DNA of 64,000 nucleotides, taken from Saccharobesus litoralis. GTDB taxonomy: Bacteria; Pseudomonadota; Gammaproteobacteria; Enterobacterales; Alteromonadaceae. The notes under the pieces were generated by a model that was not told the DNA's origin, did not search any database, and saw only the letters and a program-made list of their open reading frames with translations. The stretch covers positions 496,001 to 560,000 of the forward strand of contig NZ_CP026604.1 of assembly GCF_003063625.1 (NCBI RefSeq), written 5' to 3'. This document shows, piece by piece, positions 37,291 to 47,324 of the stretch. A program made the position numbers and the translations under genes. How positions within the stretch are numbered: the stretch's first letter is position 1; the number at the start of each line of letters is the position of its first letter.

Positions 37291-37512
37291 ATACTACAGG
37301 TTTGAGCTTAATTAGCGTTATTGTAATAAAGGCGAAAAATAGGAAAATAGTGTCAGGTTTTGATATATAAAAACATTTATTTGATATTTATTCCTAAAAA
37401 GTACTTTTAATTATACTTTGTATAAAAGCCAAATAGAGTGCTGAAAAAATCAACACTAAACGTCAACACGCCCTAACAATACAAAAGTTAGATTAACAAC
37501 AAACTTCCAAAC

Positions 37513-37547
37513 AAAAAAAGGGGAAGCCCTAATTAGGACTCTCCCTT
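37513..37547 (-). terminator. Rho-independent terminator after the glycan-binding lipoprotein gene
   Basis: On the minus strand an AAGGG...CCCTT hairpin of about 14 pairs (with one mismatch and two G-T pairs, closed by CCTAATTAGG) is followed by seven T residues. It lies 22 bp beyond the stop of the 37570-39084 gene. Confidence 0.85.
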
Positions 37548-37569
37548 GACCGACAACACAAATGAGAAA

Positions 37570-39084
37570 TTAATTAAGCTCTCTTATCGAGATATTATCC
37601 AAGAAAATATCAATACCACCACCATGAGCATTAAAATAAATATCAAATCTTGAATTTAGGTATGATTTATTTGGATCTTGAATATCTTTTACAGGTATAT
37701 CTAAAGTCACTGTGGACCAAGTATTATTTATAGTAAATTTGGTAAAACTACGAGTTGGATTTTGGCCTTGCATGATCTGTTCTACAAAACCAATACGCGT
37801 GCCTACTTTGGTCTTAGCGTCAAATTTAACTCGATATGTTTTACCAAAATTAGATTTATCTTCCAATAGACCCAATAGTTGCGGTGCTTCGTCTGGGCTT
37901 AGCGTGATGCCTGTATTTTTGGTACCCGGAGATTGGATATGAATACCATACATTCCAGCACTTGCCGCTTCCTCTTTGACCGTCACTGTGGCACCCCCGC
38001 TTGCATTTTGCCAATAACCCACCCATGGGGCGATAGAATCAGCACTGAATTCAAAGTTACCGTTTTTGCTAAATAAAGCGTTGGAGTTAGGTACGACTTG
38101 AACTCGCACAATATCACCTAACCCTTGCTCTTCAGTGACCACTTTAACTGCAGTTGCTCCACGAGCACCAATCACACCTGTCGCTTTACCTTGTGCATCT
38201 ACAGTTAGCTTCGTCTCATCATCAGAGCTCCATATCAAGTTGGTATTACTGCTATTGTCTTGAGATTTAAAATTAAGCAAGGCTTTTAAAGATAGCGTTT
38301 CACCTTCTTCAACTCTAATAACCTCAATTTCGCTATCTGCATCATCGACAATCGCCACACCTGTAGGTTTGTTCGAATCACTGACCACACTTAGGTCATT
38401 AGTTTTTACGACAAGGCCATCGGCAGAAGTTGCGGTTATTGCCACGTCACCGGTTGCTTTAGTGGTTAATATATCACCTGAAAAAGACGCAATATTATTA
38501 TCGCTTGATGTCCAAGTGATTTCAGGAAACGTCGCGTCGACTGGTGATACCAATGCACGCATTTTAGTACTAATACCAACAGGTAATTCAAACGAATTGT
38601 CGGCAAGTACATCAATATCCGTGACTTTAGTTTCAGCCCCATTTACGGTCAAGTTAACCCAACGCTCTACTGTCGTATCCGACCCATTATCAAGGTCATA
38701 ACGAAAACGATAACTTACCGTTTCACCATAAACTAATTGATCAGTCCATAAACTAGGGGTGATAATAATTTCTTCTAACTCTTTGGTTACCCCACCGTTG
38801 GGCAATGCTGGCTCTGTTGGTAATTTAATCCCGTCATCATCAGTTAAATACTTGTACTCAAAATTTCGGGCAAATACTCGACCACCGGTATTGACAATAT
38901 CTGCCAATAAAGAAACACGCTTAATATCGTCATCTTCGCTTACTACGATATTGATCGACTCTACCTCAAGTGTTACAGGCTCTATTTGACTGCCGTCAAC
39001 GTTACTAGAAAAATCTTCATTACAGCCAGCTGTTAGAGCGGCTATCAGCATGGCAAGCATGCTGGCTTTAATATTATTATTCAT
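37570..39084 (-). CDS. Glycan-binding lipoprotein with BIG2 and CBM4/9-like domains
   Basis: 504 residues from ATG 39084, where AGGTAA gives a ribosome site; a longer frame to 39126 adds an unlikely leader. Lipobox LTAGC lies near residue 21. Residues about 35-145 form a beta-sandwich, and 150-330 hold two BIG2-type Ig domains (DIDVLADNSFELPVGIS...ITWTSSDNNIASFSGD and LIWSSDDETKLTVDAQGKATG). The last 160 residues (NGNFEFSADSIAPWVGYW to the FLDNISIREL end) look like a CBM4/CBM9 (CenC-like) jelly roll. It starts 71 bp after the TonB receptor on the same strand, so it is probably its surface glycan-capturing partner, serving the role that SusD-like proteins play in Bacteroidetes. Confidence 0.8.
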   Translation of the reverse strand: MNNNIKASMLAMLIAALTAGCNEDFSSNVDGSQIEPVTLEVESINIVVSEDDDIKRVSLLADIVNTGGRVFARNFEYKYLTDDDGIKLPTEPALPNGGVTKELEEIIITPSLWTDQLVYGETVSYRFRYDLDNGSDTTVERWVNLTVNGAETKVTDIDVLADNSFELPVGISTKMRALVSPVDATFPEITWTSSDNNIASFSGDILTTKATGDVAITATSADGLVVKTNDLSVVSDSNKPTGVAIVDDADSEIEVIRVEEGETLSLKALLNFKSQDNSSNTNLIWSSDDETKLTVDAQGKATGVIGARGATAVKVVTEEQGLGDIVRVQVVPNSNALFSKNGNFEFSADSIAPWVGYWQNASGGATVTVKEEAASAGMYGIHIQSPGTKNTGITLSPDEAPQLLGLLEDKSNFGKTYRVKFDAKTKVGTRIGFVEQIMQGQNPTRSFTKFTINNTWSTVTLDIPVKDIQDPNKSYLNSRFDIYFNAHGGGIDIFLDNISIRELN

Positions 39085-39155
39085 ACGGTTACCTATTGTA
39101 TTGTTGGCACTTGTTACAAGTGCCAAAACACGACTAAAAACTTAAATCCAACTAT

Positions 39156-42100
39156 TTAGAATCTTACAGTGACGCCTAAACGTACTAAGCGACCTGTACT
39201 GTACTTTCTGACTTCACGCGAGCGCGTAACCGAACTGTCATCCATAGGGTTGCCTTCAACCAACAATACGGGAACATCGTTACCATCTTCGTCTTGTACA
39301 ACTTGACCTAAATCCATACCTGTACTGGTATAAAAAGTACGAATAGGTTCTTTAGTTAAGTTAATTCCTTGCAATGAAATCGATATATTTTTATTCAGTT
39401 TGTAGTTAGCTGCGAAATCTAACTGGCCGCGGGCATCTTCCCATAGAGAACCGCCAGCTAAACCTCGTGATTGCAACTGAATCGAATTATATCGATGAGT
39501 AAAGCGCAGTGAATGGCCGTACTTTTCCCAATACAAAGCTGTATTAACAGTATGCTTAGGCGTATACAGTTCAGCCGATGGAGGTAAATAAGTTCCCGAA
39601 TCTAACTGAACACCAGATGTCTTTGATTTAGAATAGGTATAGTTAATATTGGTCCCTAAACCAGACAAATCACCCGGTAAAAATGAGAAGTCATGACGAT
39701 AGGTAAACTCTAAACCTTTGATACTTGAATCTTCGCGGTTACGATAAGTTGTAACAATAATAGGCTTACAACCCACTGATAATGCTTCTTTAAATTGAGT
39801 GACAGGCACACGATCAGGCATACAATTACTGTTTAACGCATCTTTTGTATTGTCTTCTGGTAGGACAATATCTTTTAAAGATAATGTAGTTAAATCATGT
39901 TGATGCCTAACATCGGTATAATAATAGTCTTCTGATACTCGCTCCGTTTTGTTTTTGATATCTTTCGAAAATAACGCCACTGACAATTGCGATGTTTTGT
40001 TAAAATACCATTCGTATGATAAATCTAAATTATCCGATGTTAAGCTATGTAAACTCGGGTTACCTGCAACTAAGGTACTTTCAGCATTCCAAATACGTTC
40101 GTTTAAGGTAAATCCAGCTAGCACTTCATTAAAACGCGGTCTAGCCATGGTACGTGATGCGGCAAATCGCACTATGGTGTCTGGAGTTAACGCGTAATTG
40201 AGGTTTAAACTAGGTAAATAAAAGTCTTCAGTATTTGTTCCTGTCGCTGTGAACACGCGTAAATCACGATCAAAGGCTCCCAGTGTCGATTGGTCTGCAT
40301 GGCGAAAATGATCCCACTGGTTACGCCCATGTCGACCAACAGGGACAGCTAGGAAAGGATCTGCGACTTGTGGATCACTCCAACTACCCGCTGTGTTAAT
40401 AAAGTGATGAGATAAGAAGTAGTCATAACATTTTTGGCTACCATCAATACTGTATTGAGAAGGTACCAGCGCCCCCTCTTCGAGCGTTACGCCATCACGC
40501 GTAGTAAATGTTTGACCTTCTTTTAAAACGTATGTGCCATCTAAGCGGATTTCTCGGTTATTATTTGCACCACCGCGTGTTAAATCAGTACAACGTCCAC
40601 CATTAACGATATTGCCGTTACTATCAAATTCCGCTTTATTTTCTAAGCTCGCGTCAAACAATCCCGCTTGGATCAGCTCATGCGGGGTATAAACTTTGTC
40701 CTGATCATAATATTGAATACGACCTTGACCCAATGGCGTACTCGTTTCAGTATGAACATAGCGAATACCCACATTGCCGCTTAAACGCGAGTCGAAAAAT
40801 TCAAAATTAACTTTACCGTATAATGAATAATTATCTTGATATGTGCCATTTTCTAACGGGATATCTTTGTTTTGCGATAAATCATCAATACTTTTGACTT
40901 GGCGTAAGGTCTTTTCTGCGCTGATTAAGCCCCAACCATTTAAAAAGTCATTGCTATATTGCGGTGAGCTAGCAACCAGATCCCCCATGAAGTCGTCAAC
41001 ACCTAATGGCCTGTCGTCAATAATATCTGCAATACGAATATCACTAACACTCGCTCCTTGGATCGGTTCACCATCAGGGCCAAATACCGTAATTTTTGCG
41101 CCCTCAAATATTTCAGTCTCACGCACACTGGTTTTATATCTTTCAGACCACTTCGCACCAAATTCAATATCGGTAATATTGAAATTATCAATCGTCCAAT
41201 CAAAGTCTAAAAATACACTTTTATTAGTATCTAAATCTGAACGAAATATCTCATCATAAGCAGTTAAATGTGACGCATAAGGGTCAAGCGGGTTAAAACC
41301 CGCAGATTGGTTACCTTCTTTTGGCGTACCAATGGGCGTAGCAATAAATGGAGACGTTGCCACCACCATTTGACAATCACCCGTTGAGCAGTCATAACCC
41401 GTTGGCTGAATTTTATCTAGTGGCGTATTGCGGGTAGCGTCAAGCGGTGTAGTGGCCCAAGAAGCCGTGCGAATATTAGTCGAAGGCAAAGAATTCATTT
41501 CTGTGCGGCTATAGCCTAACTTTAAATCCATTTTTAAGTCATCAGTAATGTATTGTTGTAGACTTAATGTGCCAACTAAATTTTCTCTTTCGTCCCCGCC
41601 TTGGCTACGACCAAAGTTACCTGCCGCGTTACGATTTAATGCTTTGATTAACGTATTGGTATGGGTATCAAGCGTCCACCAATCATATTGAGGATCATCT
41701 AAATTATTGTCACGATCGTTAACGCCATTGCCGTCTGCATCAAAAATATCTGGGGTAACGTGTCGAATAAAATGATTGTCATTAATTAAATCTTGATCGG
41801 AATAACTTAAATCAAGCTTAATATCTGTGCTATCTGAAGGTCTAAATTGAATGGCTGAATTAACTGTAAATCGATCGCGTTTGTTTTGATGTAAAGAGTA
41901 AGCAATATTTCGGCGGATCAGCGCATTGGTTTCATCAGTAATAATATTACCTTCCGTATCTCGTGCACCTTGTGCTCTGACTTTAACCACATCATAAGGC
42001 TTAAAGTTATCGGCACTCACCTCATCGCGACGAACTGACTGGGTTTCTTTTGAAACGGTAAACAAAACACCTAACGTTTCATCAAATAATTTATGTGAAA

Positions 42101-42704
42101 ACGTGCCTGATAATTTATAGTCATAACGATCACTATAGTCACTATAGCGACTCTGTAATGTTAGCTGTTTGCGATCTTGTTTAAGCGATAACGGTTTAGG
42201 TGTAGATAAAACAACATTGGCACCAAGCGAACCTTCATCTTGATCTGCACTTGATGTTTTATACACTTTAATTGATGAAAGAATATCAGACGAAAACGAA
42301 CTTAAATCGACACCTTGGTCTGCACCTGAACTGGTTAGTGAAACGCCATTTACGGAAATATTATTAAATGCTGATGATGCCCCGCGAACCGAAATTTGCG
42401 TACCCTCACCATCTTCGCTCTGAACAGAAACACCCGTCACTCTCGATAATGCATCAGCAATATTTTGATCAGAGTTTTTACCAATATCTTCTGCATAAAT
42501 AGCATCAACAATAGTACTACTATTACGTTTATCAAAAATAGACTTTAATACGCTACCTCGATAACCCGTTACTTCGATAACTTCAGCTTCATCGTCTTTT
42601 TGTTCAGTTTGTTGCTCTGCTGCCTGAGCAATATAACTAATGCTGCTAGCAGCAATAGCAAGTGATAACGCACTCAATTTAAATTGTGCTTTGGTACTAG
42701 ACAT
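39156..42704 (-). CDS. TonB-dependent receptor for oligosaccharide uptake
   Basis: 1182 residues with a signal peptide ending IAQA. Residues about 40-160 form the plug: EVIEVTGYRGSVLKS (TonB-box-like), EDIGKNSDQNIADALSRVTGVSV and a QISVRGASSAFNNISVNG segment. A 22-strand barrel follows and ends with the aromatic RLGVTVRF, as needed for outer-membrane insertion. Length and plug sequence fit the Alteromonadales polysaccharide receptors. It is divergent from a sulfatase gene and upstream of the glycan-binding lipoprotein. Its regulation probably lies in the repeat-rich spacer at 42705-43138. The ligand is presumably a sulfated galacto-oligosaccharide. Confidence 0.93.
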   Translation of the reverse strand: MSSTKAQFKLSALSLAIAASSISYIAQAAEQQTEQKDDEAEVIEVTGYRGSVLKSIFDKRNSSTIVDAIYAEDIGKNSDQNIADALSRVTGVSVQSEDGEGTQISVRGASSAFNNISVNGVSLTSSGADQGVDLSSFSSDILSSIKVYKTSSADQDEGSLGANVVLSTPKPLSLKQDRKQLTLQSRYSDYSDRYDYKLSGTFSHKLFDETLGVLFTVSKETQSVRRDEVSADNFKPYDVVKVRAQGARDTEGNIITDETNALIRRNIAYSLHQNKRDRFTVNSAIQFRPSDSTDIKLDLSYSDQDLINDNHFIRHVTPDIFDADGNGVNDRDNNLDDPQYDWWTLDTHTNTLIKALNRNAAGNFGRSQGGDERENLVGTLSLQQYITDDLKMDLKLGYSRTEMNSLPSTNIRTASWATTPLDATRNTPLDKIQPTGYDCSTGDCQMVVATSPFIATPIGTPKEGNQSAGFNPLDPYASHLTAYDEIFRSDLDTNKSVFLDFDWTIDNFNITDIEFGAKWSERYKTSVRETEIFEGAKITVFGPDGEPIQGASVSDIRIADIIDDRPLGVDDFMGDLVASSPQYSNDFLNGWGLISAEKTLRQVKSIDDLSQNKDIPLENGTYQDNYSLYGKVNFEFFDSRLSGNVGIRYVHTETSTPLGQGRIQYYDQDKVYTPHELIQAGLFDASLENKAEFDSNGNIVNGGRCTDLTRGGANNNREIRLDGTYVLKEGQTFTTRDGVTLEEGALVPSQYSIDGSQKCYDYFLSHHFINTAGSWSDPQVADPFLAVPVGRHGRNQWDHFRHADQSTLGAFDRDLRVFTATGTNTEDFYLPSLNLNYALTPDTIVRFAASRTMARPRFNEVLAGFTLNERIWNAESTLVAGNPSLHSLTSDNLDLSYEWYFNKTSQLSVALFSKDIKNKTERVSEDYYYTDVRHQHDLTTLSLKDIVLPEDNTKDALNSNCMPDRVPVTQFKEALSVGCKPIIVTTYRNREDSSIKGLEFTYRHDFSFLPGDLSGLGTNINYTYSKSKTSGVQLDSGTYLPPSAELYTPKHTVNTALYWEKYGHSLRFTHRYNSIQLQSRGLAGGSLWEDARGQLDFAANYKLNKNISISLQGINLTKEPIRTFYTSTGMDLGQVVQDEDGNDVPVLLVEGNPMDDSSVTRSREVRKYSTGRLVRLGVTVRF

Positions 42705-42853
42705 AAGTTGTCTCCTAGAACATGGAAATCTACCCTAAGGCAATAACTTTTTATGTTGTTTTAGTTATAACTATTAAGCTGATAAAATCGCCATTCACCC
42801 TAATCAATGTAGTCAGTAAATAACTTTTCTTTAAACTTAATCCACGTACTAAA

Positions 42854-43062
42854 TTTAACAATTAATCAACACTCACCTGTATGACAATAATGGCAATTAT
42901 TAGGACAATAATTGCAACCTCACATTTAAAACAATAAAATCAAATGCAAATCACGTGTTATTTTAACAATTAGTCAATCGACTTGTTAAAAATCAAATAT
43001 TCACAAATTATTTTAATGTCGATACAAATAAATACATTATTTTTACTTTTTCAAAGTAAAAA
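42854..43062. promoter_or_regulatory. Divergent control region between TonB receptor and sulfatase, with repeated motifs
   Basis: Four repeat signals lie here. GACAATAATGGCAA (42883-42896) and GACAATAATTGCAA (42904-42917) start 21 bp apart. TTTAACAATTAATCAA (42854-42869) and TTTAACAATTAGTCAA (42962-42977) differ at one base. TTTTAACAA/TTGTTAAAA is a 9-bp inverted repeat (42961-42991). TTTTTACTTT/AAAGTAAAAA is a 10-bp inverted repeat (43040-43062). Direct repeats two helical turns apart are the usual form of AraC-type operators, and two AraC genes follow at 44.7 and 46.5 kb. AT-richness could create some of these by chance. Confidence 0.5.
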
Positions 43063-43138
43063 TTAGACAGAATTGAAAGATAAAACACAGCCATTAATTG
43101 AAAATAAAAATTCAAATTTGATTTTAAAGTATAGAGTT

Positions 43139-44617
43139 ATGAAACGAATTTTTATCAGTATGCTAATGTTTTTAGGATTTCAGTTTTGTTGTTTAGCCAA
43201 TGAAAGACCAAATGTTATTGTTATTTTGGCTGACGATTTAGGTTACGCCGATGTTGGATACACTGGAGCCCAAGATATTTTCACCCCCAATATTGATCAA
43301 TTGGCCCACAACGGGGTGGAGATAACAAACGGCTATGTTACTCACCCTTTTTGTGGTCCAAGCCGTGCGGGGTTAATGACAGGCCGCTATCAAGCTCGAT
43401 TTGGCATGGAAATAAATATTTCCAATTCCTATTTTGATTTGTACAACGGTTTACCCTTAACTGAAACAACCTTCGCAACTCGCTTGCAGCGCGCTGGTTA
43501 TCAAACAGGAGTGATAGGTAAATGGCATTTGGGTGGTTCCCATATATACCATCCGAACAACAGAGGCTTTGATTACTTTTATGGTTTTCTCGCTGGCGGT
43601 CACACCTATTTTCCTGATGAGATAAATTACACCAGACCATTACTCAATAAAAAAGGTCAACCTGCCTATGTGGCAAATGAAGGTGATTACCTCCCCTTAA
43701 TGCGCAATAACAGAGATGCTGAATTCAATGAATACCTCACCACAGCATTAAGCAAAGACGCAGCTAGCTTTATAAAAAGAGCTCGCCAAGCAAATTCTCC
43801 ATTTATGCTCTACCTCGCATACAACGCACCACATCAACCATTACAAGCGCCAAAAGCCACTATAGACAAATATAAACACATAGAAAATAAAGAACGCCGT
43901 ATTTACGCTGCCATGATAGATGAAATGGATCAAGGCATTGGTAGAGTTATAGCTGCATTAAAAGAAACCAAACAATTTAACAATACTCTCATTTTCTTTT
44001 TATCTGATAATGGTGGTGCCGCGTCCTATCCTGGGCACAATAAGCACGCTAAAAGCGCATTTTCCAATAGTGGTCAATTTAGAGATGGTAAAGGAAGCAT
44101 GCGTGAAGGTGGCTCACATGTGCCTTTTATTGCCCACTGGCCAAATAAGCTTAAACCACAAAAATATAACGGTTTAGTTTCAGCATTAGATATAGCAGCG
44201 ACGGCTGTAGCCGTAGGAAATGGTGACCTATCAGGCAAAACCATGGATGGTGTCAATCTCATCCCTTACCTAACAAATCAACAATCGGGATCTCCGCACC
44301 AAGCGTTATTCTGGCGGACCAAAGAAAATAGATGGGCTGTACGAACGCAAAACGCCAAATACCTATTAGAAGATAAAGGCCAAGCAGAACTTTATAATAT
44401 GATTGACGACCCTTATGAAACTCACAACATAATAGACAAAGACAGAAAATTACGCCAAGCGTTAGCTTCTCTTTGGAATCAATGGAATAAAGACAATATT
44501 AACAATCGTTATTTATCTCCAACTCAATATCAAAAACGCCGCATTGCGTTTTTCAAACAGATCTATGACGAATCGGAATTAAAAGCTCAAAAATCAAAAC
44601 CGTTAATTATTAATTAA
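43139..44617 (+). CDS. S1-family sulfatase
   Basis: 492 residues from ATG 43139, the start that gives a proper signal peptide (ISMLMFLGFQFCCLA). Metal site [16 protein letters not shown] is followed by CGPSRAG (Cys at residue 72, converted to formylglycine), GVIGKWHLGGS and a second metal site FFLSDNGGA. It is shorter in its C-terminal part than the lipoprotein sulfatase at 35.6-37.1 kb. It resembles the sulfatases at 59.3 and 60.7 kb, including the [15 protein letters not shown] segment, so these three are paralogues. It is divergent from the TonB receptor and convergent with the membrane AraC gene. Confidence 0.93.
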   Translation: MKRIFISMLMFLGFQFCCLANERPNVIVILADDLGYADVGYTGAQDIFTPNIDQLAHNGVEITNGYVTHPFCGPSRAGLMTGRYQARFGMEINISNSYFDLYNGLPLTETTFATRLQRAGYQTGVIGKWHLGGSHIYHPNNRGFDYFYGFLAGGHTYFPDEINYTRPLLNKKGQPAYVANEGDYLPLMRNNRDAEFNEYLTTALSKDAASFIKRARQANSPFMLYLAYNAPHQPLQAPKATIDKYKHIENKERRIYAAMIDEMDQGIGRVIAALKETKQFNNTLIFFLSDNGGAASYPGHNKHAKSAFSNSGQFRDGKGSMREGGSHVPFIAHWPNKLKPQKYNGLVSALDIAATAVAVGNGDLSGKTMDGVNLIPYLTNQQSGSPHQALFWRTKENRWAVRTQNAKYLLEDKGQAELYNMIDDPYETHNIIDKDRKLRQALASLWNQWNKDNINNRYLSPTQYQKRRIAFFKQIYDESELKAQKSKPLIIN

Positions 44618-44626
44618 CCACGCAAA

Positions 44627-44659
44627 ATCCCCCAGTAAACATTAACTTTGCTGGGGGAT
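44627..44659. terminator. Terminator between convergent sulfatase and AraC genes
   Basis: ATCCCCCAG and CTGGGGGAT form a 9-bp stem with a loop of about 15 nt; T residues follow on the minus strand. It probably serves both convergent genes. Confidence 0.75.
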
Positions 44660-44670
44660 AAATTGACTGT

Positions 44671-46113
44671 TTAGGCAACTGTCGACTTAGCCTGAATTTG
44701 ATACTCCTTTGGCGACAAACCCGTTTGTTTTTTAAATACCGTTGAAAAATAAGCTGAGTTGTTAAACCCTACGTAAAAAGCCGTTTCGGTAACTGATTTG
44801 GATAGTAATAACTCCTTAGCTTTATTAATGCGTACTTCGATAATGTAGTTTTTAATGGTTTGATCGGTTACATTTTTAAAGGTTTTCATAACATGAGAAC
44901 GACTTGCACCTACATCATCGACAATATCACTAATACTAATATCTTTATGGTATTGGCTTAAAATAAACGATTTAATACGATCCACTAGGGATTTATCAGC
45001 AAGCGAATCGGGAATTTCCCTTTCTGACGCGGTTAAAAATTGAGTTTCCTCAACCAAGATAGCATCAATTGCATGTATATCACTGGCGTTATCAATCTCC
45101 TGCCCTTTATTTTCAAGCCGGATAATGAGTTCTTCTCCGTTACCACACTTATAAATAACAGAGTCATAAAGCATAAATAAAACTTCTTTTGCTCTACTCC
45201 TGTATATAACTAAGTCTGCTTGAGTAAACATATTAAGCGCACTTAATAGTTTGCTTAGCCTAACATCAATCAAGCCAACACTACCGGTAATTACGGCTTC
45301 TAATAACGATTCTCGCTCTCTAAATGGATACGATTCGTTCAGTTGAGTTGGATAATACTGTGTAAAACCACTATTTGAAGGCGCTGCGTACTGCGCAATA
45401 GCCAGCGCATTTTTATATTGATAATGCAATTTAACTTTTTCGTTAGTCAACTGAATATCGCGATACACTGCCCAAGCCCAGACAAATGCCGTTAAACTGG
45501 AACCACCATAATATATAGTCCAAATTTTAAATATATTACCCAATGCAATAAAAATAAATAAAGCTAACACCCCGTATAAATGAATAACTACTTGCTTTTC
45601 TAGCTTTTTAGTCAACAACCATAAACTGGGTATAGCAAGCTGAATAGCAACTAATAGCACTTGCGAGTAAAAAATGTGATCTTGCTTAAGAGATTTGATC
45701 CGATAGATTGGAATTTCTCCCCACTGATATTGATAAACAGCAGGTGAAAACACAAATGCAATTGACCAAATAACGCCCAAACCTATTGGAATCGCTAACA
45801 GTGCCTTATTAATTTTAACCTTAGCTAACGTCAACAAAGCTAATAATAAACAGGGCATTCCTAAGCTAAACAACAATATATTTCGAGCAATATCATACCA
45901 ACGACGGCTTAAGTCAACGGTCAAAACATTAATAATGGGCCCATATAAAAACAAAGTAAAACACGCAATAAATGCTGCATAATACGGAAACGCTTTACCT
46001 ATACGGTGGCGTACTAAATAAAAGTAAACCAATAGCATGGCAAAAATATTGGCCGCGGCGAAAGGCACCACAGCTCTTATAAAAATTTCTAAATCTAACT
46101 CGCTAGTAACCAT
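44671..46113 (-). CDS. Membrane-bound AraC-family regulator
   Basis: 480 residues. The N-terminal half has about seven membrane spans (from FAAANIFAMLLVYFYLV at residue 16 to about 215). A linker with a domain of unknown fold follows, and the last 100 residues are an AraC HTH pair: DISISDIVDDVGASRSHVMKTFKNVTD and KELLLSKSVTETAFYVGFNNSAYFSTVFKKQTGLSPKEYQ, with the family signature at the end. A DNA-binding protein held in the membrane could read a periplasmic or membrane signal directly. Its position next to the sulfatase suggests control of this locus. Confidence 0.85.
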   Translation of the reverse strand: MVTSELDLEIFIRAVVPFAAANIFAMLLVYFYLVRHRIGKAFPYYAAFIACFTLFLYGPIINVLTVDLSRRWYDIARNILLFSLGMPCLLLALLTLAKVKINKALLAIPIGLGVIWSIAFVFSPAVYQYQWGEIPIYRIKSLKQDHIFYSQVLLVAIQLAIPSLWLLTKKLEKQVVIHLYGVLALFIFIALGNIFKIWTIYYGGSSLTAFVWAWAVYRDIQLTNEKVKLHYQYKNALAIAQYAAPSNSGFTQYYPTQLNESYPFRERESLLEAVITGSVGLIDVRLSKLLSALNMFTQADLVIYRSRAKEVLFMLYDSVIYKCGNGEELIIRLENKGQEIDNASDIHAIDAILVEETQFLTASEREIPDSLADKSLVDRIKSFILSQYHKDISISDIVDDVGASRSHVMKTFKNVTDQTIKNYIIEVRINKAKELLLSKSVTETAFYVGFNNSAYFSTVFKKQTGLSPKEYQIQAKSTVA

Positions 46114-46469
46114 ATTATTTTATGTCATGACCTCAAACCTAAAATTTAATAAACACACGCTTTTTAAGTGGAAAACAATAAATAACATTTAATATTCTCA
46201 CAATTTAAAGAATGTTAGCTTCAATATAGTCCAAAATATCGTTTTTTAGATGTTATTTTTATTGATTGAAAAATGTTTTTATACACTAAAATACCAATTA
46301 AACCATTGATTATTAAAGATTTACTCTTTTTCAAACAACCTTTTGGATAAAATTGAAAGCTGAATGTTAATACTTTTTTAAAATTTACTCATCAATTTTT
46401 CAGATATGTAACAAGTGCTGGATAAGGGGACGCTAGCAGTCTACATCTGTCTTCTTGTCGAGGTAATAT
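46114..46469. other. Divergent spacer between the two AraC-type genes
   Basis: 356 bp, strongly AT-rich. It should contain promoters for both regulators. No repeat copy, gene or clear operator could be named by eye. Confidence 0.35.
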
Positions 46470-47213
46470 ATGAACGGTATAACTTCTATTCAAAATGAAT
46501 TTGTCGAAAGCGTTGGTTTTTCACAAGTACTGGATATGTATAACTTACTACCCGATGTCATGTTTTGGGTTAAAGATATTCACCATAGATTTATTTTTGC
46601 TAACAAAGTTTTTCTTGATCGCAATGGGTTAGACAATATAGAACAAATTGTTGGCCGAGTAGGTCATGACGTACTGCCCAATTCATACGAACAATTACTA
46701 AACTACGACGACGACATTGTGCTCAATAACAAACAAAATGTCGACCGTATCGAAAAAGAACCCATATCACAGTCGCAATGGCTGATGATGTCAAAACGCC
46801 CTATCTACAACCATAAGTCTGAAGTAATTGGCACTTACGGCATTGGCAGACAAGTGGATGAACCTCAGCCGAGCATGTCTGGCACGCATAGCATGAAAGA
46901 AGCGGTAGATTATATTAAAAGCAACTTTAAACAAGCCATTACGATTGAAGAATTAGCCGACTTAGTCCATTTATCAGCCAGCGCATTTCAACGCCGTTTT
47001 AAAAAAGTTGTCAAAAAAACCCCTTGGCAATTATTAACAGAAGTCCGCATGACCAATGCTAAAGCACTTATTGAATCAACCGATTTAAGTATTGCCCAAG
47101 TCGCATTTGAATGCGGTTTTTCTGACCACAGTTATTTTAGTAAACAATTTAAAGCTTATAGTGGTGAATTACCGACGCAATATCGTTTACATCACCAAAA
47201 AGCGCTGATGTAA
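46470..47213 (+). CDS. PAS-domain AraC-family regulator
   Basis: 247 residues. Residues about 15-125 look like a PAS sensor (LPDVMFWVKDIHHRFIFANKVFLDRNGL, then VGRVGHDVLP). Residues 145-245 are the AraC HTH pair: ITIEELADLVHLSASAFQRRFKKV and STDLSIAQVAFECGFSDHSYFSKQFKAYSGELPTQYR. GAGGTAATAT before the ATG is a good ribosome site. PAS-AraC proteins of this kind often sit next to glycan genes in marine bacteria. It lies 111 bp upstream of the GH16 gene on the same strand, so it may control it or be co-transcribed. The PAS ligand is unknown. Confidence 0.88.
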   Translation: MNGITSIQNEFVESVGFSQVLDMYNLLPDVMFWVKDIHHRFIFANKVFLDRNGLDNIEQIVGRVGHDVLPNSYEQLLNYDDDIVLNNKQNVDRIEKEPISQSQWLMMSKRPIYNHKSEVIGTYGIGRQVDEPQPSMSGTHSMKEAVDYIKSNFKQAITIEELADLVHLSASAFQRRFKKVVKKTPWQLLTEVRMTNAKALIESTDLSIAQVAFECGFSDHSYFSKQFKAYSGELPTQYRLHHQKALM

Positions 47214-47324
47214 AAGCAATCATTTGTAACGACACGTATTGCTGGTTAACACCTCAAATATAACGCCACATAAAACGGCCAACACCCATACAAATCAATT
47301 TTACGAGCCAACAGAAGAGATATT

